Assembly (NCBI RefSeq): GCF_002157855.1
Contig: NZ_CP020880.1
Location: 682,001-746,000 of the forward strand
DNA length: 64,000 nucleotides
From: Sutcliffiella horikoshii
GTDB taxonomy: Bacteria > Bacillota > Bacilli > Bacillales > Bacillaceae_I
Reading direction: 5' to 3'
The translations under genes were made by a program, and so were the position numbers. Within the stretch, counting starts at the first letter, position 1, and every line of letters begins with the position of its first letter. This document shows, in pieces, positions 8,587-16,415 of this stretch. Under the pieces are notes generated by a model that was given only the letters and a program-made list of their open reading frames with translations, was not told the DNA's origin and did not search any database.

Positions 8587-8640
8587 TTAATAGAATTAGT
8601 AATTTGTGGTATTTTACAATCAAAGTACTTCGGTGTAAAA

Positions 8641-8675
8641 ATTACTTTGACACACACAGTAATATGTTGTAAATT
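8641..8675 (+). promoter_or_regulatory. Promoter and candidate operator of the padR-HAAS operon
   Basis: TTGACA (8647-8652), 17 nt, TAAATT (8670-8675). The -35 box lies inside an inverted repeat, ATTACT (8641-8646) and AGTAAT (8658-8663), a plausible autorepression site for the PadR protein. Confidence 0.55.
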
Positions 8676-8696
8676 ATAACCAGGAGGTGATTGGAT

Positions 8697-9050
8697 GTGG
8701 AAAACAAAATCTCGACTGATTTAATACGGGGTCATACGGATACGATTATTCTGAATGTGCTTCGCCAAGGGGACAGTTATGGTTATCAGATTTATAAGAC
8801 CATTATTGAATTAAGTAAAAATCAGTATGAACTGAAAGAAGCAACACTTTATACAGCTTTTCGTCGTCTGGAGAAGGAAGGATCTATTGCTTCTTATTGG
8901 GGAGACGAAACCCAGGGTGGCCGCCGCAAGTACTACCGGATAACGGAAGACGGTGAGACGCGCTACGAGCAATACAAGAAAGAATGGAAGTTTGCAAAAG
9001 AGATACTTAATTACCTGATAGAGGGAGGAATCGAAAATGATGAGAAATAA
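8697..9050 (+). CDS. PadR family transcriptional regulator
   Basis: A 117-residue PadR-N winged helix: LIRGHTDTIILNVLRQGDSYGYQIYKTI, then ATLYTAFRRLEKEGSIASYWGDETQGGRRKYYRIT, the typical recognition helix and wing. GTG 8697 is preferred because AGGAGG lies 9 nt upstream; TTG 8691 would be too close. The stop lies inside the next gene, so the two are translationally coupled. PadR proteins of this type usually repress their own operon with the downstream membrane protein. Confidence 0.9.
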   Translation: MENKISTDLIRGHTDTIILNVLRQGDSYGYQIYKTIIELSKNQYELKEATLYTAFRRLEKEGSIASYWGDETQGGRRKYYRITEDGETRYEQYKKEWKFAKEILNYLIEGGIENDEK

Positions 9051-9696
9051 TGTGGACAAAAAAGTTCAGGCACATGTGGATGGTCTTTTCTCCGGTGTTG
9101 GGGAAAGTCAGCAATTATATGATCTTAAAGAAGAGCTAGCAACTAATCTGAAAGAGAAAATCGCGGACTACAAGAAGGCCGGGATGGATGAGTCGGCTGC
9201 ATTCAAGGAAGCGGTTAGTTCCATGGGAGACCTTAGCGGACTTGTTGATGATATGCGTGAAGTCGGGCAGAACAAAGCGAAGCAGGCGGTGTACTCTTCC
9301 ATGACAGCGCGAATCTCCGCGGCCGGTTTGATCACTGGGATATTGCTTATCTTGTTCGGTGTATTAACATCTGCCATGTTGTATTTTATGGATATGGACT
9401 TGGAGGCTGTGACAGGTACTGCGATTTTCGTCGTGTTTGGGATTGCCATCATTACGTATAGCGGATTAACGAGAGAGAGCAGTAAGAAATATGCGATGAA
9501 TAGGGTTCGGGCGATTTTGTATGCAGTGGCAATCGGGTTGGTCGCATTTAGTCTGTTTGTCGCCTTTACAACAGGTTTTGCGACTGGTGAGGTGTACATT
9601 GCGATTAGTTCTTTCATGATTTTTTTCTTAGTGGGAATTGGTTTATGGCTAGGACTTATATTTACAGGGACCGATCGAAGAAAGATGGTGGCGTGA
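9037..9696 (+). CDS. Permease-prefix/HAAS domain membrane protein
   Basis: Residues 1-80 form an alpha-helical HAAS/permease-prefix domain (VDGLFSGVGESQQLYDLKEELATNLKEKI ending in AVSSMGDLSGLVDDM). Four predicted TM helices follow (for example AAGLITGILLILFGVLTSAML). The protein ends with TGTDRRKMVA. The frame overlaps the PadR gene by 14 nt. HAAS domains commonly accompany PadR regulators and are thought to link membrane state to transcription; no enzyme motif is visible. Confidence 0.82.
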   Translation: MMRNNVDKKVQAHVDGLFSGVGESQQLYDLKEELATNLKEKIADYKKAGMDESAAFKEAVSSMGDLSGLVDDMREVGQNKAKQAVYSSMTARISAAGLITGILLILFGVLTSAMLYFMDMDLEAVTGTAIFVVFGIAIITYSGLTRESSKKYAMNRVRAILYAVAIGLVAFSLFVAFTTGFATGEVYIAISSFMIFFLVGIGLWLGLIFTGTDRRKMVA

Positions 9697-9785
9697 TAGT
9701 GATATCGCAAGGAATTTGGCCAAAAGAAAACCACCTTCTGCTTCGGTAAAAGAAAAAGGTGGCATTCGTACTTAGTTAAATTGTT

Positions 9786-9817
9786 GAGAGAGGTGTTGGC
9801 GCACTTCTCTCTTTTTT
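9786..9817 (+). terminator. Terminator after the padR-HAAS operon
   Basis: GAGAG-A-GGTG pairs with CAC-TT-CTCTC, followed by a run of T. A further weak inverted repeat (CCACCTT/AAGGTGG) precedes it at 9731-9762. Confidence 0.75.
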
Positions 9818-9833
9818 ATTATACACCAGAGTG

Positions 9834-10403
9834 TTACGCAGCTACATCCCCTTTTACCTGCAAAAGGTTAGCCTGCTTCAGACGTCTTCTTACTGTAATC
9901 CCAATCCAACTTGCCAAGAATGCTTTAATGAGACCTACCACAATGAAAGGATAAACACCGAATTTCAATGCATCGGCCCATGTCATATCCATCACAAATT
10001 TTAACTGAACCGTTCCCATCACAAGTGTAATAATCATTCCGACGGTATTGGCAAACATTGCCCACTTTAAAGTGAAAGATGTTTTTTCTAATATGTAGCC
10101 GGTGAAGAATGCAGCTAGGATAAAGCCGAATATGTATCCTCCGGTTGGACCGACAAGGACCCCAGCTCCACCCTTCATTTCAGCAAACACGGGCAAGCCG
10201 ACCGCTCCAAGCAGGACGTAACAGACCATTGACATAGCCCCATATCTGCTTCCGAGAATGGTTGCCGCAAGTCCCACCGCAAGTGTTTGCCCGCTGATTG
10301 GCACAAGAGGCAATGGGATTTCCATTTGTGCGAGCACTGCTGTGATCGCGGCGAACATAGCGCATAAAATTAGCCATCTTAGTTTTTCGTTTTTTGTGGT
10401 CAT
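9834..10403 (-). CDS. bioY: BioY, substrate-binding (S) component of an ECF biotin transporter
   Basis: Six-TM BioY protein: WLILCAMFAAITAVLAQMEIPLPLVPISGQTLAVGLAATILG is the diagnostic N-terminal region, followed by GPTGGYIFGFILAAFFTGY. About 189 residues. BioY captures biotin and works with a shared energising module (EcfA/EcfA'/EcfT) encoded elsewhere. The start is placed at 10403 because GGAGG lies 8 nt before that ATG; an upstream ATG at 10421 overlaps the BirA operator. No biotin synthesis genes are adjacent, so this is a stand-alone uptake gene. Confidence 0.93.
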   Translation of the reverse strand: MTTKNEKLRWLILCAMFAAITAVLAQMEIPLPLVPISGQTLAVGLAATILGSRYGAMSMVCYVLLGAVGLPVFAEMKGGAGVLVGPTGGYIFGFILAAFFTGYILEKTSFTLKWAMFANTVGMIITLVMGTVQLKFVMDMTWADALKFGVYPFIVVGLIKAFLASWIGITVRRRLKQANLLQVKGDVAA

Positions 10404-10420
10404 CTGTTGTTCCTCCATCA

Positions 10421-10451
10421 TTGTTAACTTATTTATTATTTAAGTTTACAT
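10421..10451 (-). promoter_or_regulatory. BirA operator of bioY
   Basis: TTGTTAAC-N15-GTTTACAT, an inverted repeat matching the Bacillus BirA biotin-repressor box (TTGTTAAC-N15-GTTAACAA type). It lies just upstream of the bioY ribosome binding site, so biotin-loaded BirA should repress uptake. Confidence 0.82.
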
Positions 10452-10551
10452 AAAATTTTAGAAATTGAAAAGGCTTTTTTTAGCTCCTTGTTTTGCCACT
10501 ACTCCTACAGGGAACACAAAACGATAACCTATTTTTACAGGAGGAATTCAA

Positions 10552-11334
10552 ATGGCTAAAACAATATTTATTACAGGAGCGGGAACTGGACTTGGAAGAG
10601 GTGCTGCGGTAGGACTTGCCAAGAAAGGACATAGAGTCATCGCTACAACGGAACTGACATCTCAGAAAACCGATTTATTGCGGGAAGTGGAGAATCAAGG
10701 GCTGGATATGGAAGTTTTCAAGCTCGATATTACGAACCCTTTGGATTTGGAACAGATGGAGAAATACGATTTTGATGTGTTTGTGGCAAATGCCGCAATC
10801 AATGAAGGAGGGCCGCTTGGGGAAGTGCCGATGGAAAGATTCCGTGCCCTTTTTGAGATCAATGTTTTCGCGACCCTTGAAACGGCGCAGATTGCTGCAA
10901 GGAAACTGGTGAAAAGGGGAAGCGGAAAGATCGTCTTCATGAGTTCGATGGCTGGCATTTCAGCGACACCTTATGTGGGTCCTTACACGGCAACCAAGCA
11001 TGCATTGGAAGGAATTGCGCAGACGATGAAATCGGAGCTAGAAGAGTTCGGTGTGAAAGTGGCGACCATCAATCCGGGGCCATACGCAACTGGCTTCAAT
11101 AAACGAGCTGCCGAGGAAAAGTGGAAATGGTTTGATGAAGAAAAGCATTTCACAAGAAAAGCAGACATGATCGAGCAGGAAGAGCAGTTAAAGGAGTTCG
11201 ACCCTGAAGACATGATTGAAAAGATGGTGGAAATCATTCCAGCTGATGACCATAAGTTCCGCACTGTTTATCCTGAGGAGACGGAGAAACAGCTGAAAGA
11301 GACGGAGCAAGAGCGTTGGGATATGAGGATTTGA
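10552..11334 (+). CDS. Short-chain dehydrogenase/reductase (SDR)
   Basis: Classical SDR: cofactor motif TGAGTGLGRG (about residues 8-17), the NAA motif (VANAAINEGG), catalytic Ser in VFMSSMAG and the catalytic YTATK motif (PYVGPYTATKHALEG), followed by NPGPYATGF. 260 residues. The start has AGGAGGAATT upstream. It reduces or oxidises a carbonyl/alcohol with NAD(P)H; substrate not predictable. Monocistronic; a weak hairpin follows at about 11348-11385. Confidence 0.88.
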   Translation: MAKTIFITGAGTGLGRGAAVGLAKKGHRVIATTELTSQKTDLLREVENQGLDMEVFKLDITNPLDLEQMEKYDFDVFVANAAINEGGPLGEVPMERFRALFEINVFATLETAQIAARKLVKRGSGKIVFMSSMAGISATPYVGPYTATKHALEGIAQTMKSELEEFGVKVATINPGPYATGFNKRAAEEKWKWFDEEKHFTRKADMIEQEEQLKEFDPEDMIEKMVEIIPADDHKFRTVYPEETEKQLKETEQERWDMRI

Positions 11335-11410
11335 GTGGAAAGTATAGAACCGGGGACCTTCCTTTATGGGATGGTTTCTGGTTTTTTGTTGTTTGAATGG
11401 TGGTGTTTAT

Positions 11411-11683
11411 GAAGACAAGAGTGAGGTAGAAATAGGAGGAAAGATGTCTTCATTCGAGTGATGAAGACGTGAGTGAGGTGAAATTAGGAGGAGAGAAGTC
11501 TTCATTCGAGGTATGAAGACATGAGTGAGGTAGAAATAGGAGGAGAGATGTCTTCATTCGAGTGATGAAGACGTGAGTGAGGTGGAAATAGGAGGAGAGA
11601 TGTCTTCATTCGAGGTATGAAGACGTGAGTGAGGTGGAAATAGGAGGAACGATGTCTACATTTGAGGTAAGAAGACGTGAGTG
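11411..11683. repeat. 52-bp tandem repeat, five copies plus a 13-bp partial
   Basis: Units begin at 11411, 11463, 11515, 11567, 11619 and 11671, exactly 52 bp apart. Each starts GAAGAC and contains its complement GTCTTC (or a variant) 30-odd nt later, so each could fold into a hairpin. Each also carries AGGAGG followed 4 nt later by ATGTCTTCATTCGAG in three of five copies, that is a ribosome binding site and a 5-6 codon mini-frame (MSSFE or MSSFEV); copy 2 has AAG and copy 5 differs. The remainder of 11684-11958 shows no gene. Confidence 0.9.
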
Positions 11684-11958
11684 CTGGAGAAATGAAAGCA
11701 ATAAGGTCATCATCTGCCTATGCTCAACACTCCATCAAAGAAATTCATCCAAGCTGCCCCCAACGCAGCAATTAGCTATGGTAAAATAATCCTAAAAACT
11801 AGTTACTAAAAGAGAAAAGTTAAAACCATTACATATTTCAGATAATGAAGATAAAATCATTGAAACAAATCTGGAATGAAGTGAAGATACTATAAGGAAT
11901 GGTTCTTCTGCTTCTATCTATGAGGCAGGAAGCCATTCTTTTATTTTTAAAATTATTT

Positions 11959-11984
11959 CAAAACTTTTTTGCAGTTCGCCCGTC
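11959..11984 (+). promoter_or_regulatory. ECF-type promoter of the first sigma/anti-sigma pair
   Basis: CAAAAC, exactly 16 nt, CGTC, placing transcription start about 25 nt before the TTG start of the sigma gene. It fits autoregulation by an ECF sigma factor. Confidence 0.65.
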
Positions 11985-12015
11985 TATACAGTGTCAAAAA
12001 AACGAGGGGGAAAAA

Positions 12016-12546
12016 TTGGTGTCAATCTATAAAGAAAATGAGATAGAGGAGTGGTATAGCCAATATCATCAGACTATCTTCAAATATATTATTCTCATGG
12101 TCAAGGACAGTCAGCAGGCGGAGGATTTGACGCAAGAGACTTTTTTAAGGGCTTATAAGCATCATCATACATATAAGAGGGATTCTTCACCTAAGACTTG
12201 GCTCTTTAGGATTGCCCATAACACCACAGTCGATCACCTTCGAAAAATGAAACCAATAAGGTTATTTCAGCATGTCTTTCAAAAAGAGCAGTCCGCTTCA
12301 TCTGAGGATATTGTCATTTTAAAAGAGAACTCACGTGAACTTTATGAGGCACTTAACAATCTAAAGGTTAGCTATAAGCAAGTAATCATCCTTAGAAAGA
12401 TTAAAGGATTTTCTATCCTGGAGACAGCTCACATCTTGGACTGGTCCGAAAGTAAAGTGAAGTCTACTTTGTTTCGGGCAATGCAGACCTTGGAGAAGAA
12501 AATGAAGGGGGAGGTAAATTATGATGAGAAGCAAGTCAGAAGGTGA
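12016..12546 (+). CDS. ECF sigma factor, SigX-like group
   Basis: A 176-residue ECF sigma with region 2 (YIILMVKDSQQAEDLTQETFLRAY, then TWLFRIAHNTTVDHLRK) and region 4 (LKVSYKQVIILRKIKGFSILETAHILDWSESKVKSTLFRAM). The frame is open to 11899, but TTG 12016 (or GTG 12019) is chosen: GAGGGGG lies 5-8 nt upstream and the promoter lies between. The last 26 nt overlap the anti-sigma gene. The region 4 sequence closely resembles that of the second sigma factor at 13372, so the two pairs are paralogues. Confidence 0.9.
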   Translation: MVSIYKENEIEEWYSQYHQTIFKYIILMVKDSQQAEDLTQETFLRAYKHHHTYKRDSSPKTWLFRIAHNTTVDHLRKMKPIRLFQHVFQKEQSASSEDIVILKENSRELYEALNNLKVSYKQVIILRKIKGFSILETAHILDWSESKVKSTLFRAMQTLEKKMKGEVNYDEKQVRR

Positions 12547-13228
12547 TTCCCGTTTGGAGCAATCATTGAAGAGGTTGGAGTATGATTTGGAGTGGAATCA
12601 GGAGCGTGCCGGTTTGGTAAGAGAGCGAATTGGGGGCAATATAAAAACTATTAAAAAAAGGCAGGTTGCATTAAAGTTTCTTATAGCTGTTGCAACATTG
12701 TTACTGATGGTAAGTATTCCGATTATCGTGATTGAAACACAGGAAGTTGTTGTCAAAGAGGAAAATCTTTATCAAGCAGCTCCAAATACAGAGAAGAATG
12801 TCGATGATAAAAGTATCGAATTTGATTCGGAATATCATGTGTTCCCGATGAATGCAGAAGACTATATTGATGCCATCATTGGGGAGCCATTAATTTCGGA
12901 GGAAAGTCTCTTTGGTGTATACTCCTATCAGCTTGGAAATCCGATTCATATTTCTATTTATGAAAATGAGCATTTCACGGAGATGCTATTACCATACGAA
13001 ATAATTCCGTCAGCATCTTATGAATCTATAGACATTCTAGTCGGTGATCACCCGGCGGTATTGACTATTTCAAAAGAAGAATATGGGGGAGTAAATCTTG
13101 AAGTAGTAAGTGGAAAGTATGTCTATGTCTTTTTAACCTATTTACAATTTAAAGATATTACAGACAAAGAAGCAGAGCAGGTGAAAAAGGATATAGTCGA
13201 ACTTGCAAAGCTAGTCAAATATAAATAA
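12521..13228 (+). CDS. Membrane-bound anti-sigma factor (partner of the upstream ECF sigma)
   Basis: 235 residues: a charged N-terminal cytoplasmic part of about 48 residues that would bind the sigma factor, one TM helix (VALKFLIAVATLLLMVSIPIIVI), then an extracytoplasmic domain of about 160 residues. The start ATG 12521 has GGGGAGG upstream and lies within the sigma gene. No zinc-binding HxxxCxxC motif is visible, so it is not a ZAS-type anti-sigma. Identification rests on gene order and topology; the sensor domain is not recognised. Confidence 0.72.
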   Translation: MMRSKSEGDSRLEQSLKRLEYDLEWNQERAGLVRERIGGNIKTIKKRQVALKFLIAVATLLLMVSIPIIVIETQEVVVKEENLYQAAPNTEKNVDDKSIEFDSEYHVFPMNAEDYIDAIIGEPLISEESLFGVYSYQLGNPIHISIYENEHFTEMLLPYEIIPSASYESIDILVGDHPAVLTISKEEYGGVNLEVVSGKYVYVFLTYLQFKDITDKEAEQVKKDIVELAKLVKYK

Positions 13229-13240
13229 ACCAATAAAAGG

Positions 13241-13289
13241 TCCATCTACTTTCTAGTGTAAACTAGAGTTGGAGATGGAATTTTTATTT
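13241..13289 (+). terminator. Terminator between the two sigma/anti-sigma pairs
   Basis: TCCATCT pairs with AGATGGA, with an inner CTAGT/ACTAG stem, followed by ATTTTTATTTTT. Confidence 0.8.
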
Positions 13290-13297
13290 TTAAAAAC

Positions 13298-13323
13298 TGT
13301 AACCAAAGAACAATCCTCACGTC
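13298..13323 (+). promoter_or_regulatory. ECF-type promoter of the second sigma/anti-sigma pair
   Basis: TGTAAC, exactly 16 nt, CGTC: one mismatch from the TGAAAC-N16-CGTC consensus of SigM/X/W-type promoters. It lies about 50 nt before the sigma start codon. Confidence 0.7.
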
Positions 13324-13371
13324 CTTAAAGTAAGCAAATTTGCGATAGCTATAGAGAGATAGGTGAAATAA

Positions 13372-13905
13372 ATGGGGGGAGAATGGTCAATTCGGAAGCT
13401 GAATGATTGGTATGAGCGTTATAGTGATGAGGTTTTTCGTTATGTTCTGATGATGACCGGTGATCCAGAGATGGCGAAGGACTTGACGCATGATACGTAT
13501 ATCAAGGCTTATCAAGCAATAGATCGTTATAAAGGGGAAACGAGTGAAAGGAATTGGCTGTATCGGATTGCGCGGAATGCGACAATAGATGAGTTTCGAA
13601 AGAGGAAGCCTTTTCGATATGTGGCGGATTCTTTTGCCGCTACTGCGATGCTTTCGGCGACGGAATATCTACCAGAACAGGTAGCGCAGCAAGGGGAATA
13701 TGAAGCGTACCTGTATCGTGCCTTGCAGCAATTGAAAAGGTCTTATCGGGAGGTCATTATTTTACGAAAAATAAAGGATTTGACGGTGAGGGAGACAGCG
13801 GAAATCTTGGATTGGAATGAAAGTAAGGTGAAGACGACTTTGCATAGAGCGTTGGAGGCATTGAAAAAACAGATGCTGAAGGAGGGGTATAACCGTGACG
13901 CATGA
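13372..13905 (+). CDS. ECF sigma factor (second copy)
   Basis: 177 residues with region 2 (YVLMMTGDPEMAKDLTHDTYIKAYQAI, NWLYRIARNATIDEFRKRKPFRY) and region 4 (LKRSYREVIILRKIKDLTVRETAEILDWNESKVKTTLHRA). The DWNESKVKTTLHRA end of region 4 is near-identical in pattern to the first sigma (DWSESKVKSTLFRA), which suggests overlapping promoter recognition. AGGTGA precedes the ATG. It overlaps the anti-sigma gene by 11 nt. Confidence 0.92.
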   Translation: MGGEWSIRKLNDWYERYSDEVFRYVLMMTGDPEMAKDLTHDTYIKAYQAIDRYKGETSERNWLYRIARNATIDEFRKRKPFRYVADSFAATAMLSATEYLPEQVAQQGEYEAYLYRALQQLKRSYREVIILRKIKDLTVRETAEILDWNESKVKTTLHRALEALKKQMLKEGYNRDA

Positions 13906-14734
13906 GAAAGATGAGAATCGCTTGGATCGGACGTTGAAAGGGTACCAAGAGATCAGGATGGATGAGGAAGGGAAGAGAGAACTCCATGAAAAAGTGATGG
14001 GTTCAGTTAGGCAACCAGAGAAAAGACAACAAAGGAGATGGGATATGAGGCCGGTATTTTCGTTTATGTTGGCTGGGTTTTTGTTGGTGGTTGGTGGGTA
14101 TTTTCTTGCGAATGAGTTGATTTTTTCCGAAGATAAGGATACAAGTTTGACGGTGGAGGAACAGAATGAAGACGTTGTTGAAAAAGGAAATGGAGGAATA
14201 ACTCCGTACACTAGTTTAGAAAAAGCGGCATCTGCTAAACTGGGGACAGAGGTTAAGATTCCGTTTCATGCTGATGTTCCTTTACAGACTGCTTTTATCA
14301 TTAATGACGGGTATATTTTGGATGATGAGGAGTTTATCGGTGATCCGGTAGTGGCAGCGTTTGTGTATAGTACTCTTGAATCGGGTGAAGAGGAAGAGAA
14401 GTCAGAGGAGCTTAATAAGTTAAAGTTATCGCCGGGGACTGATTTGATTTATGGGGAGTTTTTGATAAATGATAAGCACATGATTGGGCTGAACATTTTG
14501 AATGGAGAAACTACCCATATTGATAGAATTAATCGCAACCTTATTGGTGAAGAGAAAAATATTGCCGGAAAAACGGTTTACTATAGTCATAGAAAAGATT
14601 CTATCCCAGAATCATTCAGAATAAGTTTCCTTGTGAACGAAGATGTGTATGCATTTTATTTTAATGCGGAAAGAGTGTCGGAGAGTTATGCGTATGCTTT
14701 TGTGGAGAAGTCGTTAAAGCAGATGGAAGAGTAA
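13895..14734 (+). CDS. Membrane-bound anti-sigma factor (partner of the second ECF sigma)
   Basis: 279 residues starting at GTG 13895 with AGGAGGGG 7 nt upstream. The topology matches the other anti-sigma: about 50 charged cytoplasmic residues, one TM helix (VFSFMLAGFLLVVGGYFLANELI), then a long extracytoplasmic domain (YTSLEKAASAKLGTEVKIPFHADVP and an acidic loop). It is likely to hold the sigma factor at the membrane until an envelope signal. Sensor fold not identified. Confidence 0.75.
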   Translation: MTHEKDENRLDRTLKGYQEIRMDEEGKRELHEKVMGSVRQPEKRQQRRWDMRPVFSFMLAGFLLVVGGYFLANELIFSEDKDTSLTVEEQNEDVVEKGNGGITPYTSLEKAASAKLGTEVKIPFHADVPLQTAFIINDGYILDDEEFIGDPVVAAFVYSTLESGEEEEKSEELNKLKLSPGTDLIYGEFLINDKHMIGLNILNGETTHIDRINRNLIGEEKNIAGKTVYYSHRKDSIPESFRISFLVNEDVYAFYFNAERVSESYAYAFVEKSLKQMEE

Positions 14735-14743
14735 GAGTAATAT

Positions 14744-14786
14744 AGAGAGGGGTTCTTTCGCATTTAGCGAGAGAACCCCTCTTTAT
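14744..14786 (+). terminator. Terminator between convergent anti-sigma and acetyltransferase genes
   Basis: A long stem, AGAGGGGTTCTTTCGC with GCGAGAGAACCCCTCT, and a short loop, followed by TTTATTT. The symmetry would allow function in both directions. Confidence 0.85.
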
Positions 14787-15425
14787 TTAGAACTCTAATG
14801 TAATAAAGCTTTTAAGGGACTCTTTGAAATTCAAAGGCGCTTCTGTGGTTTTTAGGTTATTATAATCTGCTGAAGGCATCCATTTTTCAAGAATTGGTAA
14901 ACATTCTATCAGGTCATTCTGCCGGGTGCCGATGGTTTTATCCGTTAGTAAGTGAAATCCGAAATCTGAGTATAGTTTTATAGCCCGGTAGCTGCCAGGT
15001 TGAGTGTGCAGGTACACGGGATATTCGTTATTCGGCACTTCCTTCATGATGATGGAAAGCAAGGCTCGCCCGATACCCTTTCCTTCATGTGATTTCTGCA
15101 CTTTGAACCAATGAATAGTCTGGAATTTATTATAAGCCTTCCATAATAAGCAAGTTGCCACAGGGCGATCTTGCTCATCGCAAACGAAAAGGGTGTTCGT
15201 AAAAAAAAGTTTTTCGTTTCCGCCATAGACAGTTTTGAAAAATTCCATCATAAATGAATGGTACTCTTTGGCAGTTGCTTCATCGTCAAACGGCATGCTC
15301 GCCCATATATCCAGTTCGTCCTCTCGCATACTACGGACATAATAACCTTTTGGTACATGGGTTAATGCATCCTTGTTAAGTGACGAACACATCATAAATA
15401 TATTTAAATCAGGGATTTCTTCCAA
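14787..15425 (-). CDS. GNAT family N-acetyltransferase
   Basis: GNAT fold: acetyl-CoA binding motif A appears as VQKSHEGKGIGRALLSIIMKE, followed by the beta-5/alpha-4 segment YLHTQPGSYRAIKLYSDFGFHLL. 212 residues. The start is TTG 15425 with AAAGGAG upstream. The substrate (small amine, peptide or protein) cannot be predicted. Monocistronic, convergent with the sigma/anti-sigma operon. Confidence 0.88.
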   Translation of the reverse strand: MEEIPDLNIFMMCSSLNKDALTHVPKGYYVRSMREDELDIWASMPFDDEATAKEYHSFMMEFFKTVYGGNEKLFFTNTLFVCDEQDRPVATCLLWKAYNKFQTIHWFKVQKSHEGKGIGRALLSIIMKEVPNNEYPVYLHTQPGSYRAIKLYSDFGFHLLTDKTIGTRQNDLIECLPILEKWMPSADYNNLKTTEAPLNFKESLKSFITLEF

Positions 15426-15479
15426 TGGATTTAGCTCCTTTCATATAAAAAAATAAGCTTGTGTGATCTGATTATTTAG

Positions 15480-15629
15480 CTTTTCTCCCCAAAACCTGCT
15501 TTGCCATCTCCATATATTCCTCCAGCTGGATTTAATGGCAAACTCGACTATGGCGTAGTCCAAGTTAGTGAACGCTTCAAGCTAACAGAAGGTAAGAGAG
15601 GAGGGATTTATTCTACATCTCGCTTCTAA
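15480..15629 (+). pseudogene. Possible 3' remnant of an unidentified protein gene
   Basis: A 49-codon open frame without a start or ribosome binding site reads like protein: a Pro-rich stretch (PKPALPSPYIPPAG) and then FNGKLDYGVVQVSERF ending in STSRF. It could be the leftover end of a decayed gene. Otherwise 15430-15680 shows nothing. Weak evidence. Confidence 0.25.
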
Positions 15630-15681
15630 GGTATATGTATTGTAGATTATAATAGAGTTTTTATGAAGGGGGTTATTAAAA

Positions 15682-16317
15682 TTGTTGTTATCACTTTCGA
15701 TTCTCACTATGTTTTTGGGCAGCCTGTATCTGTTTGCAGTGGAAAAACAAGATAAGACATGGGTGTATATCTTGAAGCCTGGTACTATGGTCATCATTAT
15801 TTTAATTGCAATCTTGGGCTTGGGAGAATTGTCTTCAACGTATAGTTGGTGGATCCTAGCTGGATTATTATTTTCTATATTAGGTGATATTTTTTTGATG
15901 CTTCCAAAGGATCGTTTTGTATATGGATTAGGTTCTTTTTTGGTCGGGCATATATGCTATGTTGTGGCATTTTGGTATTTTCCTGGCGGTGGTGCGGTAT
16001 ATATGTGGATTTCTGGTGCACTATCTCTTGTCGCTATTCTATACCTTTTGAAACTTTCGAAAGGGGTTGTGCATTCGGGAGGCATCTTTCTTTTTCTTGC
16101 AGTCACAGCGTATGTAGCGATCATCACGTCCATGGTATGGGCAGCATTCTATAGTCAACAGCCTCTAATCATTGCTGGCGCGATCTTGTTTTTCTTTTCC
16201 GATGCCATTCTTGCTTGGGATAGATTTGTCGGTAAGCTAACCTATAGAAACTATCTGGTGATGATCCCTTATTATTTGGCTCAATATCTATTTGCGATTT
16301 CTTTGCATTGGGTTTAA
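15682..16317 (+). CDS. Lysoplasmalogenase-like (YhhN/TMEM86 family) membrane protein
   Basis: 211 residues, almost entirely hydrophobic with about eight TM helices. YhhN features include KPGTMVIIILIAI, GLLFSILGDIFLMLPKDRFVYGLGSFLVGHICY (the conserved D and H region), FFFSDAILAWDRF and the terminal PYYLAQYLFAIS. The family hydrolyses lysoplasmalogen in animals and some bacteria; its role in Bacillus is uncertain. TTG start with a GGGGG ribosome binding site 8-9 nt upstream. Confidence 0.87.
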   Translation: MLLSLSILTMFLGSLYLFAVEKQDKTWVYILKPGTMVIIILIAILGLGELSSTYSWWILAGLLFSILGDIFLMLPKDRFVYGLGSFLVGHICYVVAFWYFPGGGAVYMWISGALSLVAILYLLKLSKGVVHSGGIFLFLAVTAYVAIITSMVWAAFYSQQPLIIAGAILFFFSDAILAWDRFVGKLTYRNYLVMIPYYLAQYLFAISLHWV

Positions 16318-16415
16318 ATTTTTTCATGTAGATGTGCCTTAGCATCGGATAATATCTTTCTTGATGGGAAATGTAAAAGTATTAAAATTTTCATTCTTGA
16401 TGAAAGGGTGTCCCA

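Noticed and set aside
11411-11683. CRISPR array
   Set aside because: Units are contiguous 52-bp copies without unique spacers, and no cas genes are present. The ~20-bp arrays elsewhere also lack spacers of constant length.
11641-11790. 45-codon frame from the last 52-bp repeat copy (MSTFEVRRRE...)
   Set aside because: It starts in the repeat with a ribosome binding site, but the composition is not protein-like and nothing supports conservation.
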